Shown here: piece after piece, positions 36,361 to 45,435 of the stretch | How the letters are laid out: each line of letters starts with the position of its first letter | How positions within the stretch are numbered: the stretch's first letter is position 1 | From: CAYSPT01 sp964432985 | Lineage (GTDB): Bacteria > Muiribacteriota > CAYSPT01 | Assembly (NCBI GenBank): GCA_964432985.1 | Contig: CAYSPT010000018.1 | Span: forward strand, 1-64,000 | Direction: 5' to 3' | DNA: 64,000 nt | Notes under the pieces: generated by a model | Database searches by the model: none | What the model was told of the DNA's origin: nothing | The model's input: only the letters and a program-made list of their open reading frames with translations | Made by a program: the position numbers and the translations under genes

Positions 36361-37032
36361 TCATTTACTCCCCAGGACAATCAAGCACAAGTTTACACCA
36401 CAGTATTTCTGTATGATTTCTCGCGGAAGATAGCCCTCGGGTACTTCATCACAGAGTATGTCAATTACCCTGGAAATACCTATTTCCGCCTGCTCAAACG
36501 CGGTCAAGTAGTGCTCCCGGCTGTGCTTCATCGTGGCTATTTCATACTTTTCACCCTGAGAAGTGAAACTCGTGATACCGCCCCGGGCAATAAAATCGGG
36601 ATGAAAATCTGTGACCAGCAGGTGGCCGGGACTCTTGAGTACCCGGGAAAACTCCCCAATGACCTCATCTAATCCGGAGATGTGAGACAGGGCCAGGGCG
36701 CAGACCACGAGATCGAATGAGGCGTCTTCAAAGGGAAGCCCTGTATCGAGTGGCAGCAGACGAAAATCGATCTTCAGCCCTTCTAGCTGGGCCTTTTCCC
36801 GTGCCGCCGCGAGCATTTCAGGACAGGAATCAACTGCAGTAACCAAAGCTCCCCGGCGGGCAAGGGGCAGCGAGTACCGGCCTGTGCCGGTTGCGGCGTC
36901 CAGCACCTGTGAAAAGTTCAGTTTATCCAATAACTCCTTAGCCCGGGGCTCCTCGACGGTGATCAGGGGATTTTTCTCATCATCGTAGGTGGCGGCCCAC
37001 AACGCATATCCTTCCTGGCTGTTTAGCGTCAT
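36361..37032 (-). CDS. class I SAM-dependent methyltransferase
   Basis: 223 aa. Motif I VLDAATGTGRYSLPLARRG, motif II VTAVDSCPEML, and ASFDLVVCALALSHISGLDEVIGEFSRVLKSPGHLLVTDFHP identify a ubiE/BioC-type methyltransferase. Substrate unknown. Its ATG overlaps the reconstructed stop of the deaminase gene (ATGA), which supports coupled translation and supports the repeat frame chosen there. Confidence 0.88.
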   Translation of the reverse strand: MTLNSQEGYALWAATYDDEKNPLITVEEPRAKELLDKLNFSQVLDAATGTGRYSLPLARRGALVTAVDSCPEMLAAAREKAQLEGLKIDFRLLPLDTGLPFEDASFDLVVCALALSHISGLDEVIGEFSRVLKSPGHLLVTDFHPDFIARGGITSFTSQGEKYEIATMKHSREHYLTAFEQAEIGISRVIDILCDEVPEGYLPREIIQKYCGVNLCLIVLGSK

Positions 37033-38305
37033 GTGCAGCCTTTCTCCCTAACTTCTTCCGTTTTTTCAGCAGGTATTCGTTGGGGCCCAGCAGGTATTCG
37101 TTGGGGCCCAGCAGGTATTCGTTGGGGCCCAGCAGGTATTCGNNNNNNNNNNNNNNNNNNNNNNNNNNNNNNNNNNNNNNNNNNNNNNNNNNNNNNNNNN
37201 NNNNNNNNNNNNNNNNNNNNNNNNNNNNNNNNNNNNNNNNNNCAGCAGGTATTCGTTGGGGCCCAGCAGGTATTCGTTGGGGCCCAGCAGGTATTCGTTG
37301 GGGCCCAGGAGGTATTCGTTGGGGCCCAGGAGGTATTCGAAGGCCCGGTTGAAAACGGGCGGCCAGAGAATTGGTGTATATTTTCCGGAAATCGTCTTTG
37401 GTAAAACCGAATACCCGCTCCAGCAACGCGTACTCGGAATTCAGGCTGTTTTGGAATATACCGGGATCGTCGGTGTTGACACTGTAACTCATCCTGAGCT
37501 CGCGGGCGGCGGCAATGGGATGGTCCTCAATTCGCGCCACGCTGCCGGTTTTGACATTGCTGACGGGGCACATCTCCACGTGAATTCCCCGCTCGAGCAC
37601 CTCATCGATCAATGCTGGATCCTTAAAGAGGCTGACTCCATGCCCGATACGGTCTGGATACCCGTAGTCAAGGGCGTCGCGGACCGATTCGGGACCGCAC
37701 CATTCACCGGCGTGAATTTCGATTCCCATTCCCGCTTCGTGCAAACGGGAAAAGATATGCCGCAGGGGCTTCACCGGATACTCCTTTTCAAGGCCGGCCA
37801 GGCCGACACCGGCGATGAGATTTTCTTCGAACAAACGTTCGATAACGTCGATACGGGGCTCGATTTCCTCCGGCGGGCGGTGCCGGGGAATACAGGCCAC
37901 CATCTCCACCTGGATGATTCCCGCTTCCAGCCGGTCGATCATCCGACGAAGACCGCCCATGACCTCGGTTGCCTCAACCGGATCCCCGGGAATCAGGCTC
38001 GATGAAATCATGATCTCGAGATATCGAACATTCTGCTTCCTGGCGGTTTCCACGTATGATAAGAGGATCGGCGCGAACGGACCGAACTGCCCCCAGACCG
38101 GTTGGACTACCCGCCACCATGTCAAAAAATCATCGAATGTCTTTACCGGGTAGACACCCTCGAAATTTTCCGGCCGAATCGGATAGTCCGGGTCCTGGCG
38201 GCATAGCGATTCGGACATGGAGGGATCGATTATGCCTTCGAGATGGCAGTGGAGTTCTACTTTTGACAGTGATGTGATGTGATCTTCACACGCAGATGAA
38301 AACAC
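37029..38305 (-). CDS. adenosine deaminase-family protein with C-terminal 7-residue repeats (gap inside)
   Basis: The catalytic part (about 310 aa) shows VELHCHLEG, IHAGEWCGPES, RIGHGVSL, MCPVSNVKTG and VNTDDPG, i.e. all metal and catalytic residues of the adenosine/aminodeoxyfutalosine deaminase family. After RIPPGPQ a GPQRIPA repeat runs through the 100-N gap at 37143-37242. If the 21-bp periodicity holds, the frame re-enters as ...RIPAEKTEEVREKGCT with TGA at 37029-37031. A GTG at 38305 overlaps the end of the second methyltransferase gene. Substrate class is not resolvable. Confidence 0.8.
37067..37339 (-). repeat. 21-bp in-frame tandem repeat at the 3' end of the deaminase gene, spanning a gap
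   Basis: About nine visible units of GGCCCCAACGAATACCTGCT plus one base, with CCT/GCT changes in the first two. One frame encodes GPQRIPA, another GPNEYLL, and the reading frame of the deaminase chooses the former. Flanks of the gap are identical, so the copy number is not known. Confidence 0.92.
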
Positions 38306-39038
38306 CGAATTCCCTTTCGATAGCCGCGCTGCCGTCCAGATCACGCAGACATATGATGCGCTCAAATCCTGAAGATTCAAGAATAAGAATCATTTCCGCC
38401 AGTGAAAATGCCCGCTGCCGCTCTTTAAATTCGATGATTTTACCGGCAGCGGTATCGATGATAATAGAGTGTTCGAAGCGGAATCCGTCCCGAATGCTTT
38501 TCTCGTTCAGGATGAATTTTCCGTCTTTCTCGCACCAGTTGTTTTCGTCCTCAAACTGCTCGCCGGGGATCAGTTTAGGACCGGCCAGAGTCATCAGGAA
38601 TACACCGCCTGGTTTCAAAGCAGTCCGTAATTTGCGGAAGTGACGCGGTAGTTCATCGTCGGTCAGGAATCCCGGAGTATGATCGTAACCCAGGATGAAA
38701 TCATAGGCGCTTTCATCAGTGAGTTCCGATCCCCGCTGCAGGCGGAATTCTACCTGGACACCGTTTTCTTCTGCGTATTTCCTGGCGGCGTCGAGATAGC
38801 TCCAGGCCACATCTATCGCTACTACCCGGTAGCCGCACGAAGCCATGGCCACCGCGTGACGGCCCGTGCCGCACCCGGCGTCGAGAATATCAAGCGGCGG
38901 CCGGAGCCCAAGCAGTGCTTCGATTTTCTTAAGCTCTTCCCTGCTCTGCTCCGGGTCCGGAAAACCGACCCAATCGGCAAATGACCGCTGGGCGTCCGGG
39001 TCCTCCCATCTCCAGTTGACGATTCTTCGTTTCATCAA
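38286..39038 (-). CDS. class I SAM-dependent methyltransferase
   Basis: 250 aa. ILDAGCGTGRHAVAMAS, VVAIDVAWSYL, and FILGYDHTPGFLTDDELPRHFRKLRTALKPGGVFLMTLAGP are motifs I, II and III-post of the fold. It is closer to the SmtA/UbiE group than to RNA methylases, but the substrate is unknown. It precedes the deaminase gene by an overlap of 20 nt, and the three genes methyltransferase-deaminase-methyltransferase probably form one operon. Confidence 0.87.
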   Translation of the reverse strand: MMKRRIVNWRWEDPDAQRSFADWVGFPDPEQSREELKKIEALLGLRPPLDILDAGCGTGRHAVAMASCGYRVVAIDVAWSYLDAARKYAEENGVQVEFRLQRGSELTDESAYDFILGYDHTPGFLTDDELPRHFRKLRTALKPGGVFLMTLAGPKLIPGEQFEDENNWCEKDGKFILNEKSIRDGFRFEHSIIIDTAAGKIIEFKERQRAFSLAEMILILESSGFERIICLRDLDGSAAIEREFGVFICV

Positions 39039-39117
39039 TGGTGACTACCACCTCATCCATTTCCTTCTTCTATAATCAAACAAGGGAGCGCTATTTGTCA
39101 ACCATGCAGTTTCCTTA

Positions 39118-39147
39118 TTGTTTGGAGATCAGAAAAGCTGATACAAT
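39118..39147 (+). promoter_or_regulatory. sigma-70-type promoter for the cyclase gene
   Basis: TTGTTT and TACAAT separated by 18 bp sit just ahead of the ribosome site GGGAGGT at 39155; the predicted leader is short. Confidence 0.5.
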
Positions 39148-39165
39148 ACTATTCGGGAGGTAATC

Positions 39166-40746
39166 ATGAAAAAACATTACAAGGGCCCGTTTTTCCGGCA
39201 CGTTTTGCTGGCTTTTTTCATCGCCATGATGCTCGGCGAGGTATTCACACAGAACATTTTCGACACCTTTTTCGTTGACAACTCTCCGGCGGTCCACGCC
39301 ATCAGGAGCCAGGGCAGCGAAGACGGGGTGGAGTACGAAAGCGCCATGGCTATCCGCAGCCGGGTCGGCGACCTGGAGGACACAGCAACCTCGGGATTCA
39401 TCGGCACCCTGGTCTTCATCCTGGAAATCGTCACGCTGATCATGCTCTACCGGTGGCTCAAACCGCTGTACCTCTGGGTGAGCACCAGGGAGAAGCGGTA
39501 CAAACCCCGGGCCATGGTGGTGTTCAACAACTTCTACCAGGGCGTGTTTACCGCCTGGACCGTCTACCACCTGCTGGAGGGCCTGGCATTTCTCGCCAAA
39601 TACAACCTGATGTACCTGCTTGAGTGGTACCTGCCGTTCTTCGGAATCAAGTTCGTGTTCGGTCTTTATTTGATCTACGCGTACCTGGAGCCCATCATGT
39701 TTATTTACATCTCCCGTTCGGTCTATTCCGAGGAGGAGATTTTCCTGAAAAAGACCGCCCGCCCCATCACTATCTACTCCAAGATCCTGCTGATGCTGCT
39801 TTTTCTGATCGTCATCCCATTCGCGGTGATAGCAGCCAACCTGGTCAAAGACAACTACGTAATCACCTACTACCAGAACTACAGCCTGACCATGATCCTG
39901 TTTTCGGTGCTGCTCATTATCGGCAATCTCCAGATCATCTACCGCTCCATCCAGAAGCCGCTTGACATGATGGGATACAAGATGATCCAGCTGGCCGCGG
40001 GTGATTTCGACTGCAAGTCCGTGGTCTACTACGACGACGAAATCGGCCGCCTTAAGGCCACCATCAATGTCACGATTGACCAGCTCAAAGAACGGGAGGA
40101 GCTGCGAGAGACCTTCGGCAAATACGTGTCCATCGAGGTGGCCAGGCAGCTGATCGAGGAAGGGAAAATCGATCTCGGCGGCGACGAGATCGAAGCCACG
40201 ATATTGTTCTCTGACATCCGTAACTTCACAGCCATGAGCGAGAAGATGTCCGCCCCGCAGGTGGTGGAATTCCTGAACCGTTACTTCTCGTTCGTAACGG
40301 AACCCATCATGGAAAACAACGGGGTCATCAACAAGTTTATCGGCGATGCGGTCATGGCCATATTCACCCCCGCCATGGGATCGGAAAACCACGTGGATGA
40401 TGCCCTCCGCGCCGTCCTGGGTATGCGTAAGAAGCTCGAAGAGTTCAACGAATCGGACCTCATGGATCGGGAAATACGGTTCGGGGCCGGGCTCAATACC
40501 GGGATTCTGGTGGCCGGGAACATCGGCACGGAGAGGCGTCTCGAATACACGGTCATCGGCGACGTGGTCAACGTGGCGTCCCGTATCGAGGGGCAGACGA
40601 AACCACTCAATACCGACATCCTCATCAGCCAGAGGACCCACGACAGACTGTCACCGGAGCTGAAACAACACCACACCTTCACGCCCACCGCCCCTATTCA
40701 GCTTAAGGGCAAGGAAAAATCACTTACACTCTACAAAGTGACGTAA
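39166..40746 (+). CDS. membrane class III adenylate/guanylate cyclase with HAMP domain
   Basis: 526 aa. Six or so membrane helices in the first 250 residues (with one about 12-28 and further ones at about 80-105, 140-165, 170-190, 205-228 and 240-258), then a HAMP-like region (about 260-310) and a catalytic domain (about 340-510). ATILFSDIRNFTAMSE carries the metal Asp, NKFIGDAVMAIF the second Asp, with Lys at the ATP-selecting position, and VIGDVVNVASRIEG the transition-state Asn-Arg. Adenylate cyclase is therefore more likely than guanylate. ATG with GGGAGGT upstream. Confidence 0.88.
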   Translation: MKKHYKGPFFRHVLLAFFIAMMLGEVFTQNIFDTFFVDNSPAVHAIRSQGSEDGVEYESAMAIRSRVGDLEDTATSGFIGTLVFILEIVTLIMLYRWLKPLYLWVSTREKRYKPRAMVVFNNFYQGVFTAWTVYHLLEGLAFLAKYNLMYLLEWYLPFFGIKFVFGLYLIYAYLEPIMFIYISRSVYSEEEIFLKKTARPITIYSKILLMLLFLIVIPFAVIAANLVKDNYVITYYQNYSLTMILFSVLLIIGNLQIIYRSIQKPLDMMGYKMIQLAAGDFDCKSVVYYDDEIGRLKATINVTIDQLKEREELRETFGKYVSIEVARQLIEEGKIDLGGDEIEATILFSDIRNFTAMSEKMSAPQVVEFLNRYFSFVTEPIMENNGVINKFIGDAVMAIFTPAMGSENHVDDALRAVLGMRKKLEEFNESDLMDREIRFGAGLNTGILVAGNIGTERRLEYTVIGDVVNVASRIEGQTKPLNTDILISQRTHDRLSPELKQHHTFTPTAPIQLKGKEKSLTLYKVT

Positions 40747-40850
40747 CAGCACATTACAGGAAGACTGCGACAGCTTTTTTCGGAGGTGTAGGTCGGAGAT
40801 TTGCCATGGATGGCAAACGCCTTTGCAAAGCAAACAGGGCAGCGAGCCAA

Positions 40851-40917
40851 CCTTACTTTCCACGCTTCGAAGGCAAAGGGTGGGAATGACAGACGGTAGT
40901 TACTGAAGCGCTTTCTA
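40851..40917. repeat. dispersed intergenic repeat, copy C
   Basis: It shares CCTTACTTTCCACGCT and AGGGTGGGAATGACAG, followed by TTACTGAA, with copies B and D. It sits in the convergent spacer 40,747-41,155, which also contains a TTTGCC/GGCAAA inverted repeat at about 40800 and no gene. Confidence 0.65.
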
Positions 40918-40999
40918 TGATCACCGGCCACGTAGGAATGTGAGATCTTCGCGGGTCAATCTCAATCTCGAAGCTAACGTAAGTCAATAAGCACCTGGA

Positions 41000-41155
41000 T
41001 TCGCCGGTCAAGCCGGCGAATGACTAATTGTCAAGCCGGCGAATGACNNNNNNNNNNNNNNNNNNNNNNNNNNNNNNNNNNNNNNNNNNNNNNNNNNNNN
41101 NNNNNNNNNNNNNNNNNNNNNNNNNNNNNNNNNNNNNNNNNNNNNNNATGTCGTA
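41000..41155. repeat. palindromic GCCGG repeats followed by an assembly gap
   Basis: TTCGCCGGTCAAGCCGGCGAATGAC at 41000-41024 is followed by a shorter copy (41029-41047) which abuts the 100-N gap (41048-41147). A related sequence, CCCGGTCAAGCCGGACAATGA, stands at 60923. The motif forms an imperfect hairpin and could be a REP-like intergenic element. Confidence 0.7.
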
Positions 41156-41584
41156 CTAATCCGGAACCGTGAAATCGTCCTCGTACAAATGGCCCTTCGT
41201 GAGCGGCAGCGGACCGGTTTTTGTCAACAGTTCGTAGATTTGTATGTGGCCGGTGCACACCGCAGACGGACCGTCACGACCGGCGAGATACACACTTATC
41301 TGCAGGTGATGGGCCTCATCCTGCTGGATCTCGCTAAAATCCCAGTCAGCGGCATCCGATTCAAAGCCGCCCCCGGTGCGCGAAGTATCGTATCGCACTT
41401 TGTCCCAATCAACATAGCACTGGAATACCTTGAGCAGCTCGCTGTTCCAGGTCAGGGTGGTAAAGCGCACGGCGATAGGTACGTTCACCGCGGGAATATC
41501 CTCAAAGAAGCCCCTGACAATGGGTAGTTTTCCCGGAGCTGGAAGTTCGATACTATCGATAGTGATTCGTGCGGAACCAGCCAT
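41156..41584 (-). CDS. protein of unknown function
   Basis: 142 aa, no signal or membrane segment. The composition is beta-rich (ARITIDSIELP, VPIAVRFTTLTW, LQISVYLAGRDG), possibly a small beta-sandwich. No family is recognised. It lies 25 nt downstream of the next secreted protein gene in the same direction, so the two are probably co-expressed. The stop is nine bases before an assembly gap. Confidence 0.5.
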   Translation of the reverse strand: MAGSARITIDSIELPAPGKLPIVRGFFEDIPAVNVPIAVRFTTLTWNSELLKVFQCYVDWDKVRYDTSRTGGGFESDAADWDFSEIQQDEAHHLQISVYLAGRDGPSAVCTGHIQIYELLTKTGPLPLTKGHLYEDDFTVPD

Positions 41585-41609
41585 GTAGTCCGTTACTCCT
41601 TCTCAATTG

Positions 41610-42569
41610 TCAGTCCGTAAGCATCAAGGCCCAGACTGAGCTGAAAACACCGTGGCGGTACGGGTGCTTACCTATGTAGATCATACGCCGTATTGATCCG
41701 AAATGGCCAGCCGGTAGCTGCTTTTCCACAATGTAGTCTACCGCTTTTTTGAAATCATCGAAATCCGTGTCCCCGATCATTACGCAGCAGACGACCAGCT
41801 CAGCCAGTATGTCCACCTTATCCTTCTTTCGATACTCGGCCAGACCTTTGCGCAGCGTCCGCTTGAGCACCGCCATCTCTCCGGGAGAAAACAGGGAAAA
41901 ATCACATGATCCCCCCAGCATACCGAAGGGAATAACGATATGGACCAGGTCATACATCTTGCTCAGCGACTCCTCGTCCGAAAAGGAAAATTCCTCACCG
42001 CTTACGGCCAGGGCAGCCAGCGCGGTACCATCCATGAGGCTGCGGATGGACTCTGTCGGTTCAAAGCCCAGACGTTCCAGGAAGTGAGCGTTCCACACCG
42101 GTACGTGCGTAACCAGGGGATGGGTGTAGTATGTCATCGATTCGGTCAGAAGCCGCTCCCGGATGACAAAACGGTAGGCCAGCGGCGCATACTCCAACTC
42201 CTCCATGACTATCGAGAGCGGGAGAAAGCAGCTAATGTGAGACCACCGGTCCAAATCAGGTGATAGTTTATCGAGCAATTCGCTTATCCAGTACTCCAGC
42301 AGCTTCTTGACGGCGCTCCTCACCTGTTCGTCGGAGCTGGCACAGTAAACGTGATAAAAAAGGAAAATTTCCTCGCAGGCATCGACGAAATTTTCCTTTT
42401 CCAGATTCACGGGACGGGAAAACGCGTAGGCAAGCGCCCGCCTGATGACCTCTTGTTTCACGGGATCCCGGTGCTCAAATTGAAGCACCGCTGAGTGGTC
42501 CGGCATCTCAGCGTGAACAGGCAGCACCATCATGAGGAGCACCGGTAGAGAAACGATGATCTTTTTCAT
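41610..42569 (-). CDS. secreted alpha-helical protein, possibly terpenoid-cyclase-like toroid
   Basis: 319 aa. A signal peptide ends near VHAEM. The rest is mostly helical with Leu- and Ala-rich segments, and a final QLPAGHFG...HPYRHGVFSSVWALM stretch that recalls the QxxxGxFG ends of alpha/alpha-toroid repeats (the DUF6895-type family is the nearest I recall, uncertain). Function unknown. ATG with an AAGATC-rich leader; the spacer before recJ is occupied by a dispersed repeat. Confidence 0.5.
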   Translation of the reverse strand: MKKIIVSLPVLLMMVLPVHAEMPDHSAVLQFEHRDPVKQEVIRRALAYAFSRPVNLEKENFVDACEEIFLFYHVYCASSDEQVRSAVKKLLEYWISELLDKLSPDLDRWSHISCFLPLSIVMEELEYAPLAYRFVIRERLLTESMTYYTHPLVTHVPVWNAHFLERLGFEPTESIRSLMDGTALAALAVSGEEFSFSDEESLSKMYDLVHIVIPFGMLGGSCDFSLFSPGEMAVLKRTLRKGLAEYRKKDKVDILAELVVCCVMIGDTDFDDFKKAVDYIVEKQLPAGHFGSIRRMIYIGKHPYRHGVFSSVWALMLTD

Positions 42570-42583
42570 AGAATTACCCGATA

Positions 42584-42651
42584 ACTTTACTTTCTACGCT
42601 CACTTATCGAGGGCGGGATTGATCAGCACTGTTACTGAATCATGTTCTACA
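42584..42651. repeat. dispersed intergenic repeat, copy D
   Basis: A 68-bp copy: CTTTACTTTCTACGCTCAC, ATCGAGGGCGGGA, then TTACTGAATCATGTTCTACA, exactly as in copy B. It lies upstream of the secreted helical protein gene and downstream of recJ. Confidence 0.8.
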
Positions 42652-42755
42652 AACTCAATAGGAATTTACCAGCACTCTTGGGTTCATTCTCGTTCATTGT
42701 CGCTCCACCCACCATCAAGTCTCTCATCGTTCCTGGCTGACGTTACCACCCTAGT

Positions 42756-42790
42756 GGTGTAAACCGCTAAAGTTATAAAGTCAAGCCTGA
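42756..42790. repeat. 3'-end repeat, copy 1, supplying the recJ stop
   Basis: GGTGTAAACCGCTAAAGT, then AAAGT-AAGCCTGA, matches the sequence at 56259-56294. On the minus strand its first bases read GATCAGGCTTGA, the last three codons and stop of recJ. Confidence 0.7.
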
Positions 42791-45042
42791 TCCCTCTCTA
42801 AAGTTGGTGCTATCCGGAGGTCTTCCATCATCAACTGGATACGCCGCCGGTTTCTCCAAACGTTGACACCTATTGAAGCGATAAAATCAACCGCTGTGAG
42901 CTTCTTGCAGATCAGTTCGCCGTAACTGCCCATCCCCCAGCCCACTGCTTCGATACGCTGTTTCTTGTGCTGAAAAACCAGTTTCAGATGCTCCCCTCCC
43001 ACCCCCATTATCCGGACATCATCCGGTCGCACGCCGGAGAACAGAAACAATGGTTCTGGATTATCGGCGCCATATGGTTCCAGCTCGCCGAGGCTATCCA
43101 GCAGGTCCTCATCCACCAGGCGGATTTCCAACGGCATTTCGTAGTCGACAGTCTTGACGAGGTCCTCGGGAGTCAGGGTTTCGTCCGCCACTTCGCGGAG
43201 ACGTTTCCGCAGCTCTTCCAGGTTGTCAGGCGCCAGCGTCAGGCCGGCTGCGCCGCGGTGGCCGCCGAACTGGATAAGAAGGTCGGAGCAGCGGGAGAGC
43301 GCTTCGCAAATGTCATACTTACCCAACGACCGGGCGGAACCGACGGCTTCGTCTCCTTCCACCAGGACCGCCACCACCGGCCGGTTCACCTCGTCCACCA
43401 ACCGGTTGGCCACTACACCGGTGACCCCGTGCGGGATACCCTCCGCGACCACCAGAACGATCCCGTCCCGTTCGGGATCGGCCTGCTCTTCCATCAGCTT
43501 TCTCAGAACGCAGTAATTTTCCTTGAGCCTGTCCTTCCTCAGGGTGTTGAGCTCGGCCACCGCCTCTCCCAGGCGCCGGGCGCCATCAGGATCAGTGGAC
43601 ATCATTAACTCAAGGCCTAAATCCACCTTCCCCATGCGCCCGCATGCGTTCAGAAGCGGCCCCAGTCCCCACCCGATGTCCCGGCCGGTGACGATGCCGG
43701 GATTTTGCATCCGGGCGTGTTCCATGAGCGCTTGCATCCCCGGGCGGCGGGTCTTCGCCAGGACTTTCAAGCCCCACTTGGCCAGGACCCTGTTCTCACC
43801 GGTCAGCGGCACCATGTCAGCCACGGTGCCCATGGCTACCAGGTCGAGTTTCTCCACCAGGAACCGTTTCCAATCCCGGCTGGTGGCGCGGTACAGGTAC
43901 TCCATCACCTGGGCGCACCTTCGAGCGTCACCCAGGGCCCGGTGGCCGTCGGAGTAGTCGATTCCGAAGCGCTTGCAGATGTCCCCCATCTTGTGGTTCT
44001 CCTGCGGGAAATGTTTCCGGGACATCTTCAACGTGTCGTACAGCTTGTAGGAAACCTCCGGAAGCTTCATCTGCTTGAGGCGAGTCTTGAGGAACTTGTA
44101 GTCAAATCCGGTGTTGTGGGCCAGGAAGGCGGCCCCTTCCATGAATTCCAGAAAAGTCGGTATTACCTGGTCCGGTTCGGGAGCGTCGGCCACCATCTCG
44201 TTGGTGATCCCGGTCAACTCCACCGCGTCATCCGGTATGATCCGGCGCGGCTTGACCAGCGTGCTAAAAGTGTCTACCGGCACCATGTTTCGAAGACGGA
44301 CAGCACCGATCTCGGTGAAATCGTCCTTTTTCAGACGGGGGTGAAATCCCGTGGTCTCCAGGTCCACCGCCACGATATCTTCCTTGTAAGGAAAGGCCGC
44401 ATCGTATGACATAAACAGCCCCTGACAAAGCTTGAGGGTGACGCCCACACCGGCCAGTTCCCTGAACGGATAGCGTGCCTCGGAGCGTTTCGGATCGATT
44501 ATCGCCACGGCTGCCGGGAGCGTTTCATCGGGCTCGTGGTGATCGGTAATAACAGTGTCTATTCCCAGTCGTGACGCCACAGCCACTTCTTCCAGGCTCC
44601 TTATGCCGCAGTCCACGGTGATAATCAAGGTCACCCCGTCAGAAGAAGCCCGCTCGACCGCCTCGGTATTGACTCCGTACCCCTCGCCCTGGGCCGGTAT
44701 GTACCACTCCACCCGCTTGGCGCCGAAGTGATACAGGCTCTGAACCAGGAGCACCGTGGAGGTAATCCCGTCCACATCCCGGTCACCGTACACGAGAATC
44801 ATCTCGTCACCGGCTATGGCCGAACGGATCCTGTCAACCGCTTTTTCCATGTCCAGGAAGAGAAAAGGATTGTACAGATTTCTCAAGCGTCCGTGCAGAA
44901 ACTCGGACGCCTCACCGGGATCGAAAAACCCCCTGTTGGCCAGAAGCCGGGCCACGACACCGGAAACATCCAGTGTATCCTTCAACAATGAGACCGCATC
45001 GCCGCCCGGTCCCCGCTCTTTCCAGATACTGTTATTGTCCAC
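42781..45042 (-). CDS. recJ: single-strand DNA exonuclease RecJ with an inserted DnaQ-type exonuclease domain
   Basis: 753 aa; typical RecJ has about 560-580. Motifs of the DHH domain: LVYGDRDVDGITST, TVDCGI, TDHHEP and LAGVGVTLKL before the insertion; AMGTVADMVPL, LNACGRMG, and later HGVTGVVANRL and FGGHRGAAG (DHHA1) after it, then an OB-like domain. Residues about 218-395 are a complete DEDDh exonuclease: Asp227 and Glu229 (DLETTG), Asp314 (HNTGFDYKFL), His367 and Asp372 (HRALGDARR). The insert splits the DHH domain before the motif VADM. It thus probably combines 5'-3' and 3'-5' activity. The last codons come from a repeat. ATG start overlaps nothing; it is downstream of the receiver gene. 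Confidence 0.9.
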   Translation of the reverse strand: MDNNSIWKERGPGGDAVSLLKDTLDVSGVVARLLANRGFFDPGEASEFLHGRLRNLYNPFLFLDMEKAVDRIRSAIAGDEMILVYGDRDVDGITSTVLLVQSLYHFGAKRVEWYIPAQGEGYGVNTEAVERASSDGVTLIITVDCGIRSLEEVAVASRLGIDTVITDHHEPDETLPAAVAIIDPKRSEARYPFRELAGVGVTLKLCQGLFMSYDAAFPYKEDIVAVDLETTGFHPRLKKDDFTEIGAVRLRNMVPVDTFSTLVKPRRIIPDDAVELTGITNEMVADAPEPDQVIPTFLEFMEGAAFLAHNTGFDYKFLKTRLKQMKLPEVSYKLYDTLKMSRKHFPQENHKMGDICKRFGIDYSDGHRALGDARRCAQVMEYLYRATSRDWKRFLVEKLDLVAMGTVADMVPLTGENRVLAKWGLKVLAKTRRPGMQALMEHARMQNPGIVTGRDIGWGLGPLLNACGRMGKVDLGLELMMSTDPDGARRLGEAVAELNTLRKDRLKENYCVLRKLMEEQADPERDGIVLVVAEGIPHGVTGVVANRLVDEVNRPVVAVLVEGDEAVGSARSLGKYDICEALSRCSDLLIQFGGHRGAAGLTLAPDNLEELRKRLREVADETLTPEDLVKTVDYEMPLEIRLVDEDLLDSLGELEPYGADNPEPLFLFSGVRPDDVRIMGVGGEHLKLVFQHKKQRIEAVGWGMGSYGELICKKLTAVDFIASIGVNVWRNRRRIQLMMEDLRIAPTLERDQA

Positions 45043-45052
45043 GTTTACTCGG

Positions 45053-45433
45053 CTATCCTTCCTTTTCCTCGAGCAGCTGCTTCACCTGTTCCACCAGTTC
45101 AAATGGATCGAATGGTTTGGTTATAAAAGCATCGGCGCCGCAGCGAAGTCCTTTTTCCAGGTCTTCCTTCCACGCTTTGGCAGTGAAAATAATAATTGGA
45201 AGATGCCTGGTTTCCGGGCTTTCCCGCAGGGTTTCGATCAGGCGGTACCCGCTCATCTTGGGCATCATCAGGTCAACCAGCATAAGGTCCGGTTTTTCAC
45301 TGAAAGCCATATCCAGGGCCTTGACTCCGTCTTCAGCCACGAGCACCTCGAACCCGTTGGCTTCCAGTATCTTGGCGGCAATCATGACGATGGTCGGTTC
45401 ATCATCGGCAACAAGTATTCTTTTTGCGCTCAT
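45053..45433 (-). CDS. stand-alone response regulator receiver protein
   Basis: 126 aa, a single CheY-like domain: DDE acidic pair (ILVADDEPT), phospho-acceptor Asp in MLVDLMMPKMSG, Thr in IFTAKA and Lys in ITKPFDP. No output domain. It is encoded 2 nt downstream of the hybrid NtrB-NtrC-like gene and 10 nt upstream of recJ, so it is probably a target or modulator of the neighbouring kinase. Confidence 0.93.
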   Translation of the reverse strand: MSAKRILVADDEPTIVMIAAKILEANGFEVLVAEDGVKALDMAFSEKPDLMLVDLMMPKMSGYRLIETLRESPETRHLPIIIFTAKAWKEDLEKGLRCGADAFITKPFDPFELVEQVKQLLEEKEG

Positions 45434-45435
45434 AG

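Noticed and set aside
36304..36672. Plus-strand open frame overlapping the dispersed repeat and the methyltransferase
   Set aside because: It is antisense to the methyltransferase for most of its length and begins inside a repeat; no ribosome site.
39115..40641. Long minus-strand open frame opposite the cyclase gene
   Set aside because: It is antisense to a protein with conserved cyclase motifs; the translation is His/Gln/Asp-rich with no motif.
40795..40840. Intrinsic terminator after the cyclase gene
   Set aside because: The TTTGCC/GGCAAA stem is not followed by a T-run on either strand.
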